The notes below the pieces were generated by a model, which searched no databases, was not told the DNA's origin, and was given only the letters and a program-made list of their open reading frames with translations. Positions 1-12,697 of a stretch of DNA of 64,000 bases are shown piece after piece. The stretch is from Colias croceus. Taxonomy: Eukaryota; Arthropoda; Insecta; Lepidoptera; Pieridae. Made by a program: the position numbers and the translations under genes. Positions within the stretch are counted from its first letter, which is position 1, and the number at the start of each line of letters is the position of its first letter. The stretch lies in the NCBI RefSeq assembly GCF_905220415.1, contig NC_059537.1:7261622-7325621 (forward strand), written 5' to 3'.

Positions 1-385
1 AATTGTTTTTATAGTATGGTATGGTATACCGAATATAAATAATAAATTATTATTATAAATGATTTAGGTATTTTGTAATTAGCCCACAATATAAATCTCA
101 CAACACGATATTTTTCATAAAAACACCTCTACTTTAGCATTCAGTTGTACTTTTCAAAAGAAAAATAGTGAAGCCGTCACTAATAGCCGTTATTAAAATA
201 TGTTATTTAAATGAAAAATACCTCTATCCTATTCTAACACTCTGCTGAAAATATTTCCTTTTCATTTGGCGCTCACAAATCCACAGATAAACAACGTCTG
301 ACAGCGCGGGCTTAGCGTAAGAGTTTTGAGGTTATGTTAGTGTTATTCCAACGGTCGCGTCAAACGTACGCGTCAACATTGGCTG

Positions 386-578
386 GTGCAGTGTTATTTG
401 TTGATATGATAGAGTTCGATTCATATTCGTATAAACTTTAAGTGCATTCCTTAAGTGCCTCGCATTCAGTTATTTCAATTGATTTGTTGTTTCTGAACTT
501 AAGAATGATTAAGCGGCTAGTTTTATTAAATTATTTTTAAAAACTGTTGTGGATTAATTTAATAGCAACTACTCTAAG
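386..578 (+). other. probable non-coding first exon and promoter of the 13541-17680 PDZ gene
   Basis: A strong splice donor (ctaag/gtaagc) ends at 578, and the first coding exon opens with an acceptor only 7 nt before its ATG, so at least one upstream non-coding exon is required. A TCAGT initiator-like motif at 466-470 could mark the start site. No ATG in 467-578 opens a long frame. The 5' edge is not defined and another leader could exist; RNA ends would decide. Confidence 0.4.
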
Positions 579-1099
579 GTAAGCCCTCATAAATAATTAA
601 TAATAATAAGTTATCCTATATTAAGCATTTATATGAAATAAATTTTAAAAGTAGTTTGAAAATATTAAATTTTACAATTATTTTGTAACGTTCCAATTTT
701 TTTATACTATGGTCATGGTAATATAATGATTTTTTACGAACTTTTATTGAACTAAGAAACTAGATTATAAATCAATTGACATTTTTTTAATTTCAATTAT
801 AAGTTTTATTTATATTACTTGTAGAACCTATTTTGGGTTGACTTTAGTAACTTGCGGCATGAATTTCGGCGTGATTTTAATTTCTTTCGATCGATAATAA
901 TGCCCCGTAACATACATTAACGGCTTTTCGTGCGGAAACATGTAATTACAGAGAAATCTTAATTTTAATTTTTGAGGTTATGTTCAAAATTGTTTGAGTT
1001 ACATTGACAAAACTACCTACAAGAATTGTGTTTGAAAGAGATAACAATTGTCAAAATGTGCATTAAAAACCATAGTTCCTACATAGTTCATTCAAAAGC

Positions 1100-1420
1100 A
1101 TGTTGCTGAGGGACAACAATTCATACGGATTATTGGTGAGTAGTATATGATTTGGGCAACATGGGTTTGTTCATAAAAAAGTTAATCACTCAGATCCAGA
1201 CAACCCATTTGTTGCCCCTGATGGGACTCATACTCGAAGAATTGAGTCCCAGTGGCGTGTTGTAAAGAGATTTTTAAAAAAAAGATAACTATAACCACCC
1301 AAACTTCGATGATATTATTAAAGAATATAATATGTGGAGACGCTGATTGGAAAAAAATAAAATTGATCCATTAAATGCCCTTGTAAATTGTATCAAACAT
1401 ATATAATTATTAAAAAAATG
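1100..1420 (+). pseudogene. Merlin/IS1595-type (ISXO2-like) transposase fragment
   Basis: In the frame starting at 1181, 35 codons run to a stop at 1286 and read VNHSDPDNPF, then VAPDGTHTRRIESQWRVVK. This fits the C-terminal catalytic block of ISXO2-like/Merlin transposases, in which an 'NHS..F..P.GTHT..IE..W' pattern surrounds the last catalytic residue. About 40 nt later an EYNMWRR-stop piece matches the usual ending of the family (E-[FY]-MWRR) after a broken frame. Upstream sequence carries stops. Only the tail of the transposase is left, so it is inactive. Terminal repeats were not found. The family call is from motif recognition. Confidence 0.55.
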
Positions 1421-1439
1421 TTTTTTTTATTGTATGTAT

Positions 1440-1740
1440 ATTGCACACAAATTGTTAGTAACAGAACCGAATCTGTCCACCCCGATTCCACGTGGGACTT
1501 GTCTGTCATACACTAGAGTGTATTTAAAAAGTCGGAGGCGCGGAGGAGCGTGGCGCCCGCGTGTGCTGAGGAGCAGGCAGAGTCAAGCGAGCCGGAGTGG
1601 CTGAGGCTGGTCGCCAAAGGCGACCAAAAAGCCGAAGCTACGAAGGCGAGTGAAGACTCCTGCCTGCAACGAGGTACACGGGGGCAAGCGCCACGTTCTG
1701 CAGCGCCGGAGCAGTCAAGAAAGCCTATAATCTTCAATAT
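1440..1740. repeat. GC-rich repeat-like insert
   Basis: This block is far richer in GC than its surroundings and abuts a retroposon tail at 1735. Open frames exist on both strands but read as Ala/Ser/Arg-rich low-information peptides without a domain, so I treat it as the body of a retroposed repeat rather than a gene. Confidence 0.35.
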
Positions 1741-1950
1741 ATATCTAACTACATTTCACTACATAGGATTTAAAACAAAGTCGCTTTTTCTGTCCCTATT
1801 TCCCTATGTCCCTTTGTATGCTTAAATCTTTAAAACTACGCAACGGATTTTGATGCGGTTTTTTTTAATAGATAGAGTGATTCAAGAGGAAGGTTTTAGT
1901 ATATAATTTATTAGGTTTTAGACAAAGCGGGCGAAGCCGCGGGCGGTAAG
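1735..1950 (+). repeat. lepidopteran retroposon tail, copy 1
   Basis: The stretch 'aaaactacgcaacggatttt' followed by a 'gcgaagccgcgggcgg' block ending near 'aagcta' is a tail I know as dispersed in moth genomes. A related piece lies at 52530-52615. It is probably a non-LTR (RTE-like) 3' end or an element mobilised by one; the exact class is uncertain. Confidence 0.55.
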
Positions 1951-1960
1951 CTACTATAAA

Positions 1961-2072
1961 TATAAACTCAAAAAAAAATAAAAAAAAATATAAGGGGGGG
2001 TTTCCGCACCCCCCCACTTCACAGGGAGTCTCCCCTTACTTCCCCCCTCCCTTTCCCTCCCCTCCCCCCCCT
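1961..2072. repeat. low-complexity A-rich then C-rich tract
   Basis: An A-rich run (1972-1992) is followed by G7, C7 and a long polypyrimidine run to about 2072. The G7 and C7 runs, separated by a short spacer, can pair as a small hairpin. It sits just after the retroposon tail and may have grown from its poly(A) end. Confidence 0.7.
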
Positions 2073-3663
2073 TAATTCGTGCCGCAAATTACTAAAGAAA
2101 TACCCCTATTTTATTCTAGAAAGTAATAACAGTACATAATATTGTCGTGACGATTTTTCTATTTTCTACGGTTTCGTTTTACTTTAACCAATTGAACTGT
2201 CCGTAATCAATTTTAGCGAAACCAAAACGTTAATCTAGATGGATATGGAAGCAATTTAAAATTATTCAATCAGCTGGAAAACTGATAAGTAAATGTTTGA
2301 AAAACCCTGTTTGAACGCTGCAGGCACTGGGGTCCGTACGTCCCCTTGCAGTATGACCCCTTACGCTACACTCCGCTACACAATTGTACAAATAGCCTGT
2401 GCATCTATAAGAATCGTATTTTGATATCGTGAAGGATCAAATTTCCACAAATTTCCGAGTCAGTGAATATTGCAGGGCCACCATCGTAGTGCATTGATGT
2501 AACACCCTCATTTTATTGCCTATACAGCATGCATATTGGGATATATACCGCGGCTCACATCAACCCATTAGAAGATTAATCCATCGTATTGTTATAGCGG
2601 TCTTTGTTGTGTAAATTACAACATGTGTGTTATCTAACCGCTCTTCTTTAAACTGTACGTTGTTAGTTGTTACATAATTTGTATCATTATACAAATCCCT
2701 TTCCTTCAAAGGTTATTTTATTGCTTCTAATGAACATTACACTGCTTAAATAAATTGAAATTTAAGCAACTAAACGAAATGTCTCAGAATTTTGTCCTTG
2801 TCATATTCTTGGTAACACAAAGAAGGAAACTTAGGTCATTAACGCGGATTCAAACTTGATCTTCCTATTATGGATAACGAGTGTGGGATACGAATTAATA
2901 AACCGTTGCCGTTATTCCGTCAGAATTACGATATTGTTGTTCTGGTTTCAATGCCAAAATGAACCTAATAAAAAGTAGGCACCTACTTCATCCTACGTAT
3001 GTATCCCTATCTTCAAAATAAAAAAGTTCTTCTGTAATTCCATTCCAAATTGCTCTTGGAAGAAATATAATATAAGGTACCTACCCACTGCTCTCAATGC
3101 CTGCAGCTTTTTACGGCACTTCGCTATCATCTCGTTCCTTTAAGACTCGAATATTCGAGTTGAAACTCTACATATTTGAGTTGAGACTCACTCCATTTAT
3201 AAATAAATAAAACACAACGTAGGTACACAACGCAATTTAATCCTTGATCTATAACAAATGCCAATTCTACTTTTGGCAGTACCTAAGTTTACAACCTTTC
3301 ACGCTTTCAAGTCACGACAGTTTCTATATTAGTTACTGGTTCATATTCTTGTTGAAGTATTACAAATGATTTATATTAATTAAATTATATAACTACCTAT
3401 TATAGTTGTTAATCACGATGTGGTCTGACTCCCGTCGCTGTAATTTCTGGGCGTCTAGAATTAAGAATTCACTAGGACATATTGTATGCAAGTTTGATTC
3501 CTAAGACTTTTTTTACACTTAGAAACGTGAAGTTGATGAGACTAATATTATATGTTTCATAATTTAGCAAACTTTTCTTAACTCTTATAATTATGAAAAA
3601 ATTGTCCCGTCTATAACTTACGTATTAGCTAAAATTGTATTATAGTTTTTAAAATAGGATTTA

Positions 3664-3850
3664 ATAAGTAAACTCAAACTCAAACATTCATTGATTCAAT
3701 TAGACTTCTTATAAAATCACTTTTGAATCGTCATAACATTTTTTAATATTTACCACCGATTCGGAAAGCGTATCTATGGAGAAGAACCGAGCAAGAAACT
3801 CCATACCTAGTTGCTCTTTTAAAAGTATCAATAGTCCATGTTATATCCTT
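3664..3850 (+). repeat. LINE-type 3' tail (aaactcaaactcaaac family)
   Basis: It begins with 'aaactcaaactcaaac', passes through 'ttttgaatcgtcat' and 'taccaccgattcggaaagc', and ends with 'gcaagaaactcc' and 'ttgctctttt'. I recognise this order of blocks from many lepidopteran introns as a truncated non-LTR retrotransposon tail. No reading frame survives. Confidence 0.5.
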
Positions 3851-6850
3851 TGTACCTCGAAATAAATACAGCAATGATTTAACGAAACGAATTATGTATT
3901 TGCATAATGCATATCATATTTGATAATTAGCATACATATAGTAAAAAAAAAACCAAACGTCATAAATATTTTTATCATTTTACAAAACGTAAATGTTTAC
4001 AGTTTACACAGATTGTAATAAAGATTACAAGATTTTTATTAAACGACCTCGAATTGTAATTTCTAATAGATGACTTTACTAAACCAACGTGTCGTAAAAT
4101 ATTCATTATGTTTGTCTCTGAGTATTATTGAAGGCTAATTTTTTGTATGTAGAGTCTTGAATTTAATCAGTATTATGGATAATGATATATTTAAATTTGC
4201 TGCAAGGCTAATAACGATTAAAGCAATACAATGTACCTATAAAGATTCGTCACAAAGCACTTAATTGTCTATTGATTCCTATTAATCATCAATGCGGTCA
4301 AACTGAATAACATGAGCGTATGTTATTAAAATATTATTTTATTCATACACTCATTCATGGAGAGGAAGGAAAATGTACCATAATATCGGTTTGATAAGAA
4401 ATTTTTTAATTCATTATTATTCACGTAAGTATATGACGCATTTCCAAAGTGGCGCTGAATCGACATAGACTCTATCAGGATAAAGTTTCTACTATTGCAT
4501 AAAATTAGTTATGATAGTTAAGCTAGTTGTCAAATCTGTATCTCTGGTTGTTGTGTTAATTACTTATAGCATTACTCAATTTTTGTTATCTGTAGTGATC
4601 TTGTATTTATTTTTCTTTTTTTTTTTACAAACTTTTAACGTGTTTTTAGAAACGTTAAACAAGAAGAACATAGCAATTGTACTTTTACAGTCAAATGCTT
4701 ACTCTAACTATAATTGAAAAAAATGTAACTGCTCTAGATGTAGTGACAACTCAAACTATCAATCAGAAAACCAGAGCAAACCGTTTTCACTCGAGATTGA
4801 ATCACAAAGGAGACCAAACTGAATAATGACAAAGAACGGGAAGCAATTTCCCAGAGTTCTTTCTATCTGAGATCTAGGGCATTCAGTATGGGAAGACTCT
4901 TGATTCGATACTGAACACCATTGTGTACTTAGAAGATGTACCGTGACAACAGTACCGTACGCCCCACTTACTTGCAGAAAATCATATGTGCTAGAAGCAT
5001 ACTATTAGTTCTATCCATAAAATGTAATACAACAGTACAGCTATAGTAACTACACATTATAATTTAAAAGATCGTCTATAAGTAATGCTCGTGGCCTTTT
5101 GATAAAGAGCCTAAAGGTATAAAATATAAGGTTAATTGTTTACATGGCATGACTTAAAACATGACATATCTTATGTAGCCGGTTCAAGGTTTTAGTAAAT
5201 AACAATACAGTCGCGGGTCACATTCCTAAGGGCCCAGTACCACTATCGCTCTCATAGTCACGTATAAATCTTGGTTTCATTAATAAATGTGGGCGCAGCG
5301 AAACACGAACCCGTTACACGCAACATAAATTCGTATTAGTATTATTATGATGTAAATATTTATCATTTGTTATTGAGACAGTATAGCAACAACGTGCGTA
5401 AGTGTGGTGTCATGAAAAAACTACGCTAATGAATTATAGGCCTGTTTTATGGAAGTGTATCCGTTGTATTTATAGGCATAAACTATCATGAAGAATTTAA
5501 GGCATGAATCTGAGCATATAATTATCAACAATTTGGTGGATATAGTACATGAAATGAACATGGTCTCTACAATCTACATATTGATGCAGTAAAACAATGT
5601 CCTTCAATTACAATTCAATATCTTCTTTCTTTCAATATAATATCATGAAATAAACCCATGAGGTTTACGACCATAAGCATATTAAACTAAAGATAAAATA
5701 AGTAATATAATAATTATACTCATACTATAATGTGTATCTACTCAGACAACTTTAACTAGTATGGCTCTTAACGTGCTGTTACACATTCTATATTCTATTC
5801 GTACTCGTTAACGAATTGCTCACCCTTCAAAAAGGTCTTTAATTATACCACTTATTACGGAAACACGAAGTACTTTAAACAATTTCACACGTTTCAATGT
5901 TTGAGGCAAATGAACTTCTATACCGGAATCTCTAATTGGCACTAAATTCAGAGCAAAGCTTGAATCAAAACGTAAAGAACGTTTTTTTAGCCAATATTAA
6001 AACTGCATCATATACCGGACTTACACGGTATACCAAAATAATAACATCCGTCAATTAACGTTGGATTTATCTCTAGAATTAAGAAATTTATTTAAATACA
6101 AAGATCAATATCTAACGACAATAAATTGGATGTATAAAATTATATCAAAGACATTAAATTGAAAAGAAATTTCCAGAACTTTCATTTGGTAAAAAGATAC
6201 CTTTAGAAAGGTACAATGCATACCTATATTATTTATATTTAGCACATCGTGGGCTACGTTTGTAACATTTCATTATGTTAATATTGAGTGTGGGTATATT
6301 ATGTCGAGTACTTTGTGACGATGAAATCGCTTAATGTAGGTGTAACTTGTTTAAAACTGAAATTAGACATGTGTACAAATAAAATAATTTTGTATACGAA
6401 AACAATTTACATAGGTAATAAATGTGGTCTTGTTTTAATGCGGTTAATTTTTTTGCCTCGATATATTAAACTAAAATTATATGTTAGTAGATAATATTTT
6501 TAATCGTGCCCTCACCCATTATTCATATGTGTAATAAATGCATATTCAAAGATTACTCTAATTACTAGCTACTTACTCAGTAAAGCTGTTTATTACATAT
6601 TATGTTTTTCGAAAAAACAGAAACAATATGAAAAGCACTTCAAAATTTTTCTTTTAAACCATTCATCATAATTATGACGACTCTTTAAAAGACACACTTA
6701 TAAAATGAACAAACAGATTTGTAATGAAGTAACATAAAACGTGTATCACATTTCAGAATGCCAATACAATGATCAACCAATCAAAACGATTATGAAACGA
6801 TGCGGCGCGAAACTTAATATTTTTCAGCGGGACCATAGGATTATATTAAT

Positions 6851-7092
6851 ACTAGCTTTCCGCCCGCAGCTTCGCCCGCGTTTTCAAATAAAAACCCGCA
6901 TAGTTCCCGTTCCCGTGGGATTTCCGGGATAAAACCTATCCTATGTGTTAATCCAAGTTTCCCTCTATATGTGTGCTAAATTTAATTGTCATCGGTTCAG
7001 TAGTATAATTTGCGTGAAAGAGTAACAAACATACACACACACACACACACATCCATCCTCACAAACTTTCGCATTTATAATATTAGGAAGGA
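6851..7092 (-). repeat. retroposon tail, copy 2, with an (AC)n tract
   Basis: In reverse orientation it carries the 'cgcgggcgaagctgcgggcgg' type end (at 6853-6880 on the plus strand), a 'cccacgggaacgggaac' block and a 'gcgaaagtttgtgagga' start at the 7092 side. It contains an AC dinucleotide microsatellite at 7033-7054. Same family as 34340-34553 and 55402-55646. Confidence 0.65.
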
Positions 7093-7568
7093 TAGGATAA
7101 TATGTAGTTGGCAATTAGTGGTTGTTTGTCAGAGCTGCATAAACCGTGAACCGGAAGAGCAGTGACCAAAGCTTTCCGAATTCGGCACACAACGGGACGG
7201 TCTGTGCAAATTAACTACACTTTCCCACCAAACCGCTAACTGGACTCATCCTCATAAAGATGAATTTATGAAACGAAATAATATAACGAAGCATCATTTG
7301 TAATTCTTATATGCTGTTGGATCATTTTAGTTACACTATGCTGATTTAGATAAGGTGTGTTATTGTGAGGATTTTTTTTAGATTTGCACGTGTACTGTGT
7401 TATGCTTTGAAATAAGAAACATTATCGATGTAGGCGTTTTTATAATCGACCAAGTATTCATTTCTGATAGACGAAGTATTTATTTATTTCTAATGCTTAT
7501 GTTACGTTTAATCTTTGTGTTTGCAAATATTAGCACTCAAAATATTCATTCTTAGTAGCTTAATCTAC

Positions 7569-8071
7569 GGGGCCATCCATAAAGTACGTCACACTAATTT
7601 CATGAGTTTTTGAGCACCCCCCCGTCCTTGTCACAGGTGGTTACATTTCTAAGACCGCCCCCTCCCTAGTGTGACATCACATGTTTTGCAATTTAACATC
7701 GAAACAATTATTAAATTAAAACAGCAGTTTCAAAATAGTTTTATTTCCATTTAAATTAAGTACTTTTTTATGAAATCAACATAATATGAAATATTTGAAA
7801 CAATAACAAAAAAATAAACTAATGAATAAATATAAAATTGTCAACAAAACAATTTAAACCGTATTGCCCTAACCGTATTGCGTATAAAGATAGAGTTGGA
7901 GATATTTTTTAGTTTAATTTATAATATTTCAAATTACGTGTTTAGTACCTCTAGATTTTTTAATGTGATGTCACGAAACTTAGGACCCCTCCCACCCCTT
8001 GTCACACCATGTCACACTTTGTCGACCCCCTCCCCCCCTCTTTACGTGTGACGTACTTTATGGATGGCCCC
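7569..8071. mobile_element. 503-bp non-autonomous DNA transposon (MITE)
   Basis: The ends are perfect 26-bp inverted repeats beginning GGGGCCATCCATAAAGTACG. A 3-bp TAC lies directly outside each end (7566-7568 and 8072-8074), a probable target-site duplication. The interior is AT-rich and has no transposase; C-rich/G-rich subterminal blocks flank both ends. The superfamily is not clear: a 3-bp duplication fits PIF/Harbinger in length but not in the usual TWA sequence. Confidence 0.8.
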
Positions 8072-9840
8072 TACTTGGATATACTGGATGGGTTTAATAG
8101 AAAAACTCGGTAAAGCATATTTGTTTAAAAAATGTACATTATTCGAGTGAGCTCTATCTGTCCGGTGATATTATATTGTCCTTCCCCGCTGCTATTGGAC
8201 CCCTGGGTGGGCTATCGAAATACAGATCACCCTTAGATGTATGAGCTGATGTCGGCGGAATTTAATTACACTCATGTTCCTCCCGAGAGATCCATACTTT
8301 AGTTGCGGTGGACGGAGCTATTGTTATTCCCTAGTTAGTCTAGTGGTCATTGTGTTTGTCTACAAATTGTCTACGAAATTTTTTTTCACTATTAAAATTA
8401 CGGGTGATTTGAAGAGGCAGTGCAAAGTGCAAATTACACATAAAATAATTAGAATATAATATAACCAGAGTGCAAGTATTGACGTAAGAGAAGCCTTCTT
8501 TTCTTATTCGACGAACACTTGATTTAATAGACTACAAATTAACCTTATGAGAATTGAGTTTCATTTAATTAAAATTCACCTAACTACGTAGGTATATATG
8601 GCTATAATGTGATGTATTACAAATTAATGTATTGAAGAATACATAATATTTTGTCATTTACTATTAAGTACTTAGTTATATCATAATATAGGTATCTTAT
8701 TTAAGTTCATTCTATCCTCAATTTTTAATTGTGGGAGAAATTAATACTTAGGTACTGTATATTAAGAAATTACAAAATATATCAACAGATATTAATAGTT
8801 CTCATATTATGCATAATTATATACTAAAATTAGCATGTAACGGAGTCTTTGCCAATTAAGGAAATCGTGTGAAATTATAATACCATGTAACAATGGACCA
8901 TACAAAGTCAAGTGTAGGGTTTTTGTTTAAACTTGAGATTTTATGGTAATGATAATTAAGATGGTAGTATTGTTAAATGAAGTAACCTAAAGTTCACAGA
9001 CAATTGAATTTCTGATTTGGACTCTTCATACTTTGTCTGTATATGTATATATACATGGGAGAAAAAAGTACAATTTTTTGTATATTTTCTCATCAAAAAA
9101 TCGAGAAAATGTACGTTTTTGTCATTTCACAAAATACGTCTACCTGAGGAACGCTGACTCTACTTCGACGCTAATATCGCATTCATTTATGTTTATCCCG
9201 CTTCATACATGGGGTATTTATACCATTAACCCATGTATTTATACCATTAAAAGGTCGTATTAAACATACCTGTATGAAAATAAATCGTAATGACTATTTT
9301 GTATGAGTGGAAGACCGCAGCCAACCGGATATCCGCGACGCGCCGGCACATTCGGCTGCACATCGGGCTCGTACACACGTATGGACTTAAAATAGTGCTA
9401 TTAAACAGTTATCTTTATTGATACTACTGAAATAGTTCCCTTATAAAAACGATGTAATGAAATATTGAGGGAACTATGATTATCACGCTGCAGCTGTAAC
9501 CTTATTATAGTTAATACGTTTTACGATTAACATTACCTATGGTTGTGTTAATACATAATATAATTTAATAAATATGAGTTTTATAAGCTATTAACCTTTT
9601 TGTATGTTTAGAAACTTTATTATTATAAAAAAATGCTTTTAATAGTGTTGTACAAGTTAGGGTTACGTTAATTTCAATCATGTTTTGTTTTTAACAAGCT
9701 AAAAACATGAGTAGTTACTCTACGTAGCTCTACATTCGATATTCGGTGGTCAATATTGAGTCTGTATCTATATTCTATAATCCTTCTAAAATATTTTTAA
9801 ACAGTAACTTGATTTTTGATTCAAAAATTAAAAAAAATAC

Positions 9841-9991
9841 GTGTGGCACTCGGGGACTGCCGCGGTAAAGCTATTGCATAGCATGCCTTCAAGCCACACT
9901 TCCGTGCCTGTCGGAGTGGGGAGCGTGAGGTTTTTCGTTACGCAATTTCTGGATTCGGTCACCGCGCTCGATAGAAGCTATGCAATAGCTT
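9841..9991 (+). repeat. lepidopteran dispersed repeat with 'agctattgcatagc' inverted ends
   Basis: A GC-richer block flanked by 'aaagctattgcatagc' (9867-9882) and its near inverse 'agctatgcaatagctt' (9976-9991). The interior can be read as a short peptide (SHTSVPVGVGSVRFF) that I remember turning up as a spurious coding call in moth genomes, which points to a repeat and not a gene. Confidence 0.45.
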
Positions 9992-10835
9992 AATAATTCA
10001 GGCAAGCGCATGTAACCGACATAATATGTTTACCTTGACATCAGCGACTTAGTCAAGGGATTGTAGCGCTTTAAATGCTATCAGGTCGCGAAATCGTTAC
10101 ATGACTGATAATGAAACTATGATAAGGAGTCAAATTTCACTTAACGTACATTGACCATAATATTATACTTCTTTTAGCTACCTATATGATTTTTTAGTCT
10201 TAAATCAACGTAATTATTTGAACTGATGACCTTTTTTTAGACTGTTGTGGATTTGTGGATTTGTGTGTTTGTAAAATGGAATATGTACTTCCATTATCAT
10301 ACTTTTCATTGGTTTATGTATGTTATACGCTAATATACCTAAGTACTTAGATACTAGTAAGGCTAAATACTTTCAATTTATTTTTAAATGTAATTATTTT
10401 AAGTAAGTAGGTAATTCTTTATTTTAGTAGTTCTTCCATAAAAACTAGACTAGACTAGTCCGAATTGAAACCCAGCTTTAAATTTGTTAGCAATTTAGAG
10501 TTTATTACTGTTATAGAAGGTAGTTAGTGTCCATGACATTTCTGAGATGGGCATAAACATGGGCGTAGCCACGGTGGGGCAGGGTGGGGCGCTTGCCCCA
10601 CCCTGGCTCTGGCCTGGAAGGTACCTAACCAAATCTAAAAAATTAAATTATCTAACTACTGACTACAAAACTTAATATCCGCAAGAAAACTCACTTTCGA
10701 AAGTTTGCGCAAGATTGACCCGATGCGTAAACAAACGTAATCCTTTTGTTTTTCGTTTGTCTGTGTGAGTCACTATTCCTATGTGCAATTATTTACCTCT
10801 AATTTTACTGATTAACAAATTGTCATACGCCCAGC

Positions 10836-11888
10836 GCCTAAGCAGATCCATATAGCCACGATCGCAATCTTAACGGAAACTATCCACTTTAGGGCAAAAG
10901 TTATTGTCTTAGGTTGTATTATGGCTTTTTGTAGAAAGTAAAATTTTGCATCTTTTATATCCTGTAAACTCTTTTTGGAAAACTCACCGTTTACTATTTA
11001 TCGCCCATTAAATGAATTGGTTTATCGTTTTTGGCTCTTAAAATATTGGATTAATCAATAAAATACATCTATCCATTTTTTAAGATCACTTTATTCTCTA
11101 CAACTTTTGTTAAAAAGTTTTTTTTCTAATGCCTACAATTTTAAAGTTTTGGATTACCTATGCATATTGCATACCATATAATGCTACAAATTCAAGAAAC
11201 TAATTAAAAATTATGTACTGGTAGTTCTTCAAAATTAATAGTTAATTTCCTCACCTGCAATAGTACCTAATGGACTTTTTAAATATTTTATGTTAGGTAT
11301 TGTATTTCGTAAAACTGAATAATATTGAGTACATATTATAATTTATATTATTTTATATTCGGATGCAAGAATAAAATAAAAGTAAACGAAAGGAGGATAT
11401 TTAGAAAAATGTGTTATAAAATAATTTTTCTATAAAAAAAAATCAAAATTTTATCAAAAATCCACTTGCATTGGATATCTCTTTTTCGTCTTCATTACAT
11501 CCGTAAAAAAAAAATTTTTAGGCTGCGTCACCCGCCGAGCGCCGGCCGCCGACAAACTCAAAAAGTATGGGCACTAGAAAAGTTTAAGTATTTAGTAGTT
11601 GAACAAAAGTTGTAGAGAATGAAGTGATCTTAAAAAATTGATAAATGCATTTTATTGATTAATCCAATATTTTAAAAGTTATTAGCCAAAACGATAAACC
11701 GGTTCATTAAATGGGCCATAAATCGTACACGGTAAGTTTTACAAAAAAGTTTACAGGGTATAAAAGATGCGAAATTTTACTTCCTATAAAAAGGCAAAAT
11801 AACTTTGGCTCTAAAGTGGATAGTCTCCGAAATATCGCCCAAAAATTTTTCTTTAAGATTGCGAGCGAAGCACCACCTGGATCTATCA
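10836..11888. repeat. internal inverted repeat inside the hAT-like element
   Basis: The left arm (about 10836-11112) and right arm (about 11600-11888) are diverged inverse copies of about 280 bp; for example 'aaaatattggattaatc' on the left mirrors 'gattaatccaatatttt' on the right. A GC-rich island ('cgccgagcgccggccgccg', 11532-11550) lies in the spacer. The frames at 11707-11914 are arm sequence, not genes. Confidence 0.7.
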
Positions 11889-12127
11889 GCAATTTGTGTT
11901 TTTATGGTCAGTAAGTGACCCTAAACTTTAAAACAAAAACGAAATTGCATCGGAAATTTAGTGCGAGGTTAAAATATGCTTTAATTACTGGGATATGTTT
12001 ACCATTTAAAATGGTTTAATTTACCATTTATATAGACATGTTTATTTATTTCATGGTAAAAAGAAATTAATACATCACATTAATGTATCTATAGAAAGAT
12101 AAACTATATAATATAGTAGCCAAACCA

Positions 12128-12697
12128 TATTTTTAGGGTTCCAAACCACAAAAAGAAAAACCGGAACCCTTATAGGATCACTTTGTTGTCCGTCTGTCTG
12201 TCAAGACCATTTTTCTCTGAAACGCATGGAGGTATCATGCTGAAATTATGAAAAAATCAAACTACTAGTCAACCCAATCAAAAAGATACAGCCGTTTTTG
12301 CTGAAAATTTTCGACATCCGCAAGGATCGCAAGGAATCAAATCCTACAGGTTTCTTCGTGTACCCAGAATTTTGAAATTTTCAATGAAATAACGTCTTAT
12401 AGCGCAGATAAAGGACGAAGTGCGAACCGTTTAGGTTTTGATTCCCTTGCAAATGTCAAAATATGTGAAAATTTGCAACATAAACGGCTGTATCTTTTTG
12501 ATTGCGTTGGTATATAAGTTTGATTTTTTTTACAGCTTCAAGAGACGGTAGATTTTAGTGTTCAATATTAATTTCAGCTTGATACCGCGACGCGTTCCTG
12601 AGAAAAAAATATTTTTAGATAGACAGACAGACGGACAACAAAGTGATCCAATATGAGCTTCGTTTTTTTTCTTTTAGAGGCTCGAAGCCCTAAAAAT
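12128..12697. mobile_element. fold-back element nested in the hAT-like element
   Basis: The left arm runs through 'ttagggttcc', 'ggatcactttgttgtccgtc' and 'tgtctgtc'; the right arm carries the inverse ('gacagacggacaacaaagtg') and ends 'gccctaaaaat'. Total about 570 bp with no coding capacity. This 'agggttcc...tgtccgtctgtctgtc' sequence is a common repeat in moth genomes (memory). Confidence 0.65.

Noticed and set aside
1513..1825. Overlapping 74- and 91-codon frames at 1.5-1.8 kb
   Set aside because: They sit in a GC-rich repeat-like block joined to a retroposon tail and lack any domain.
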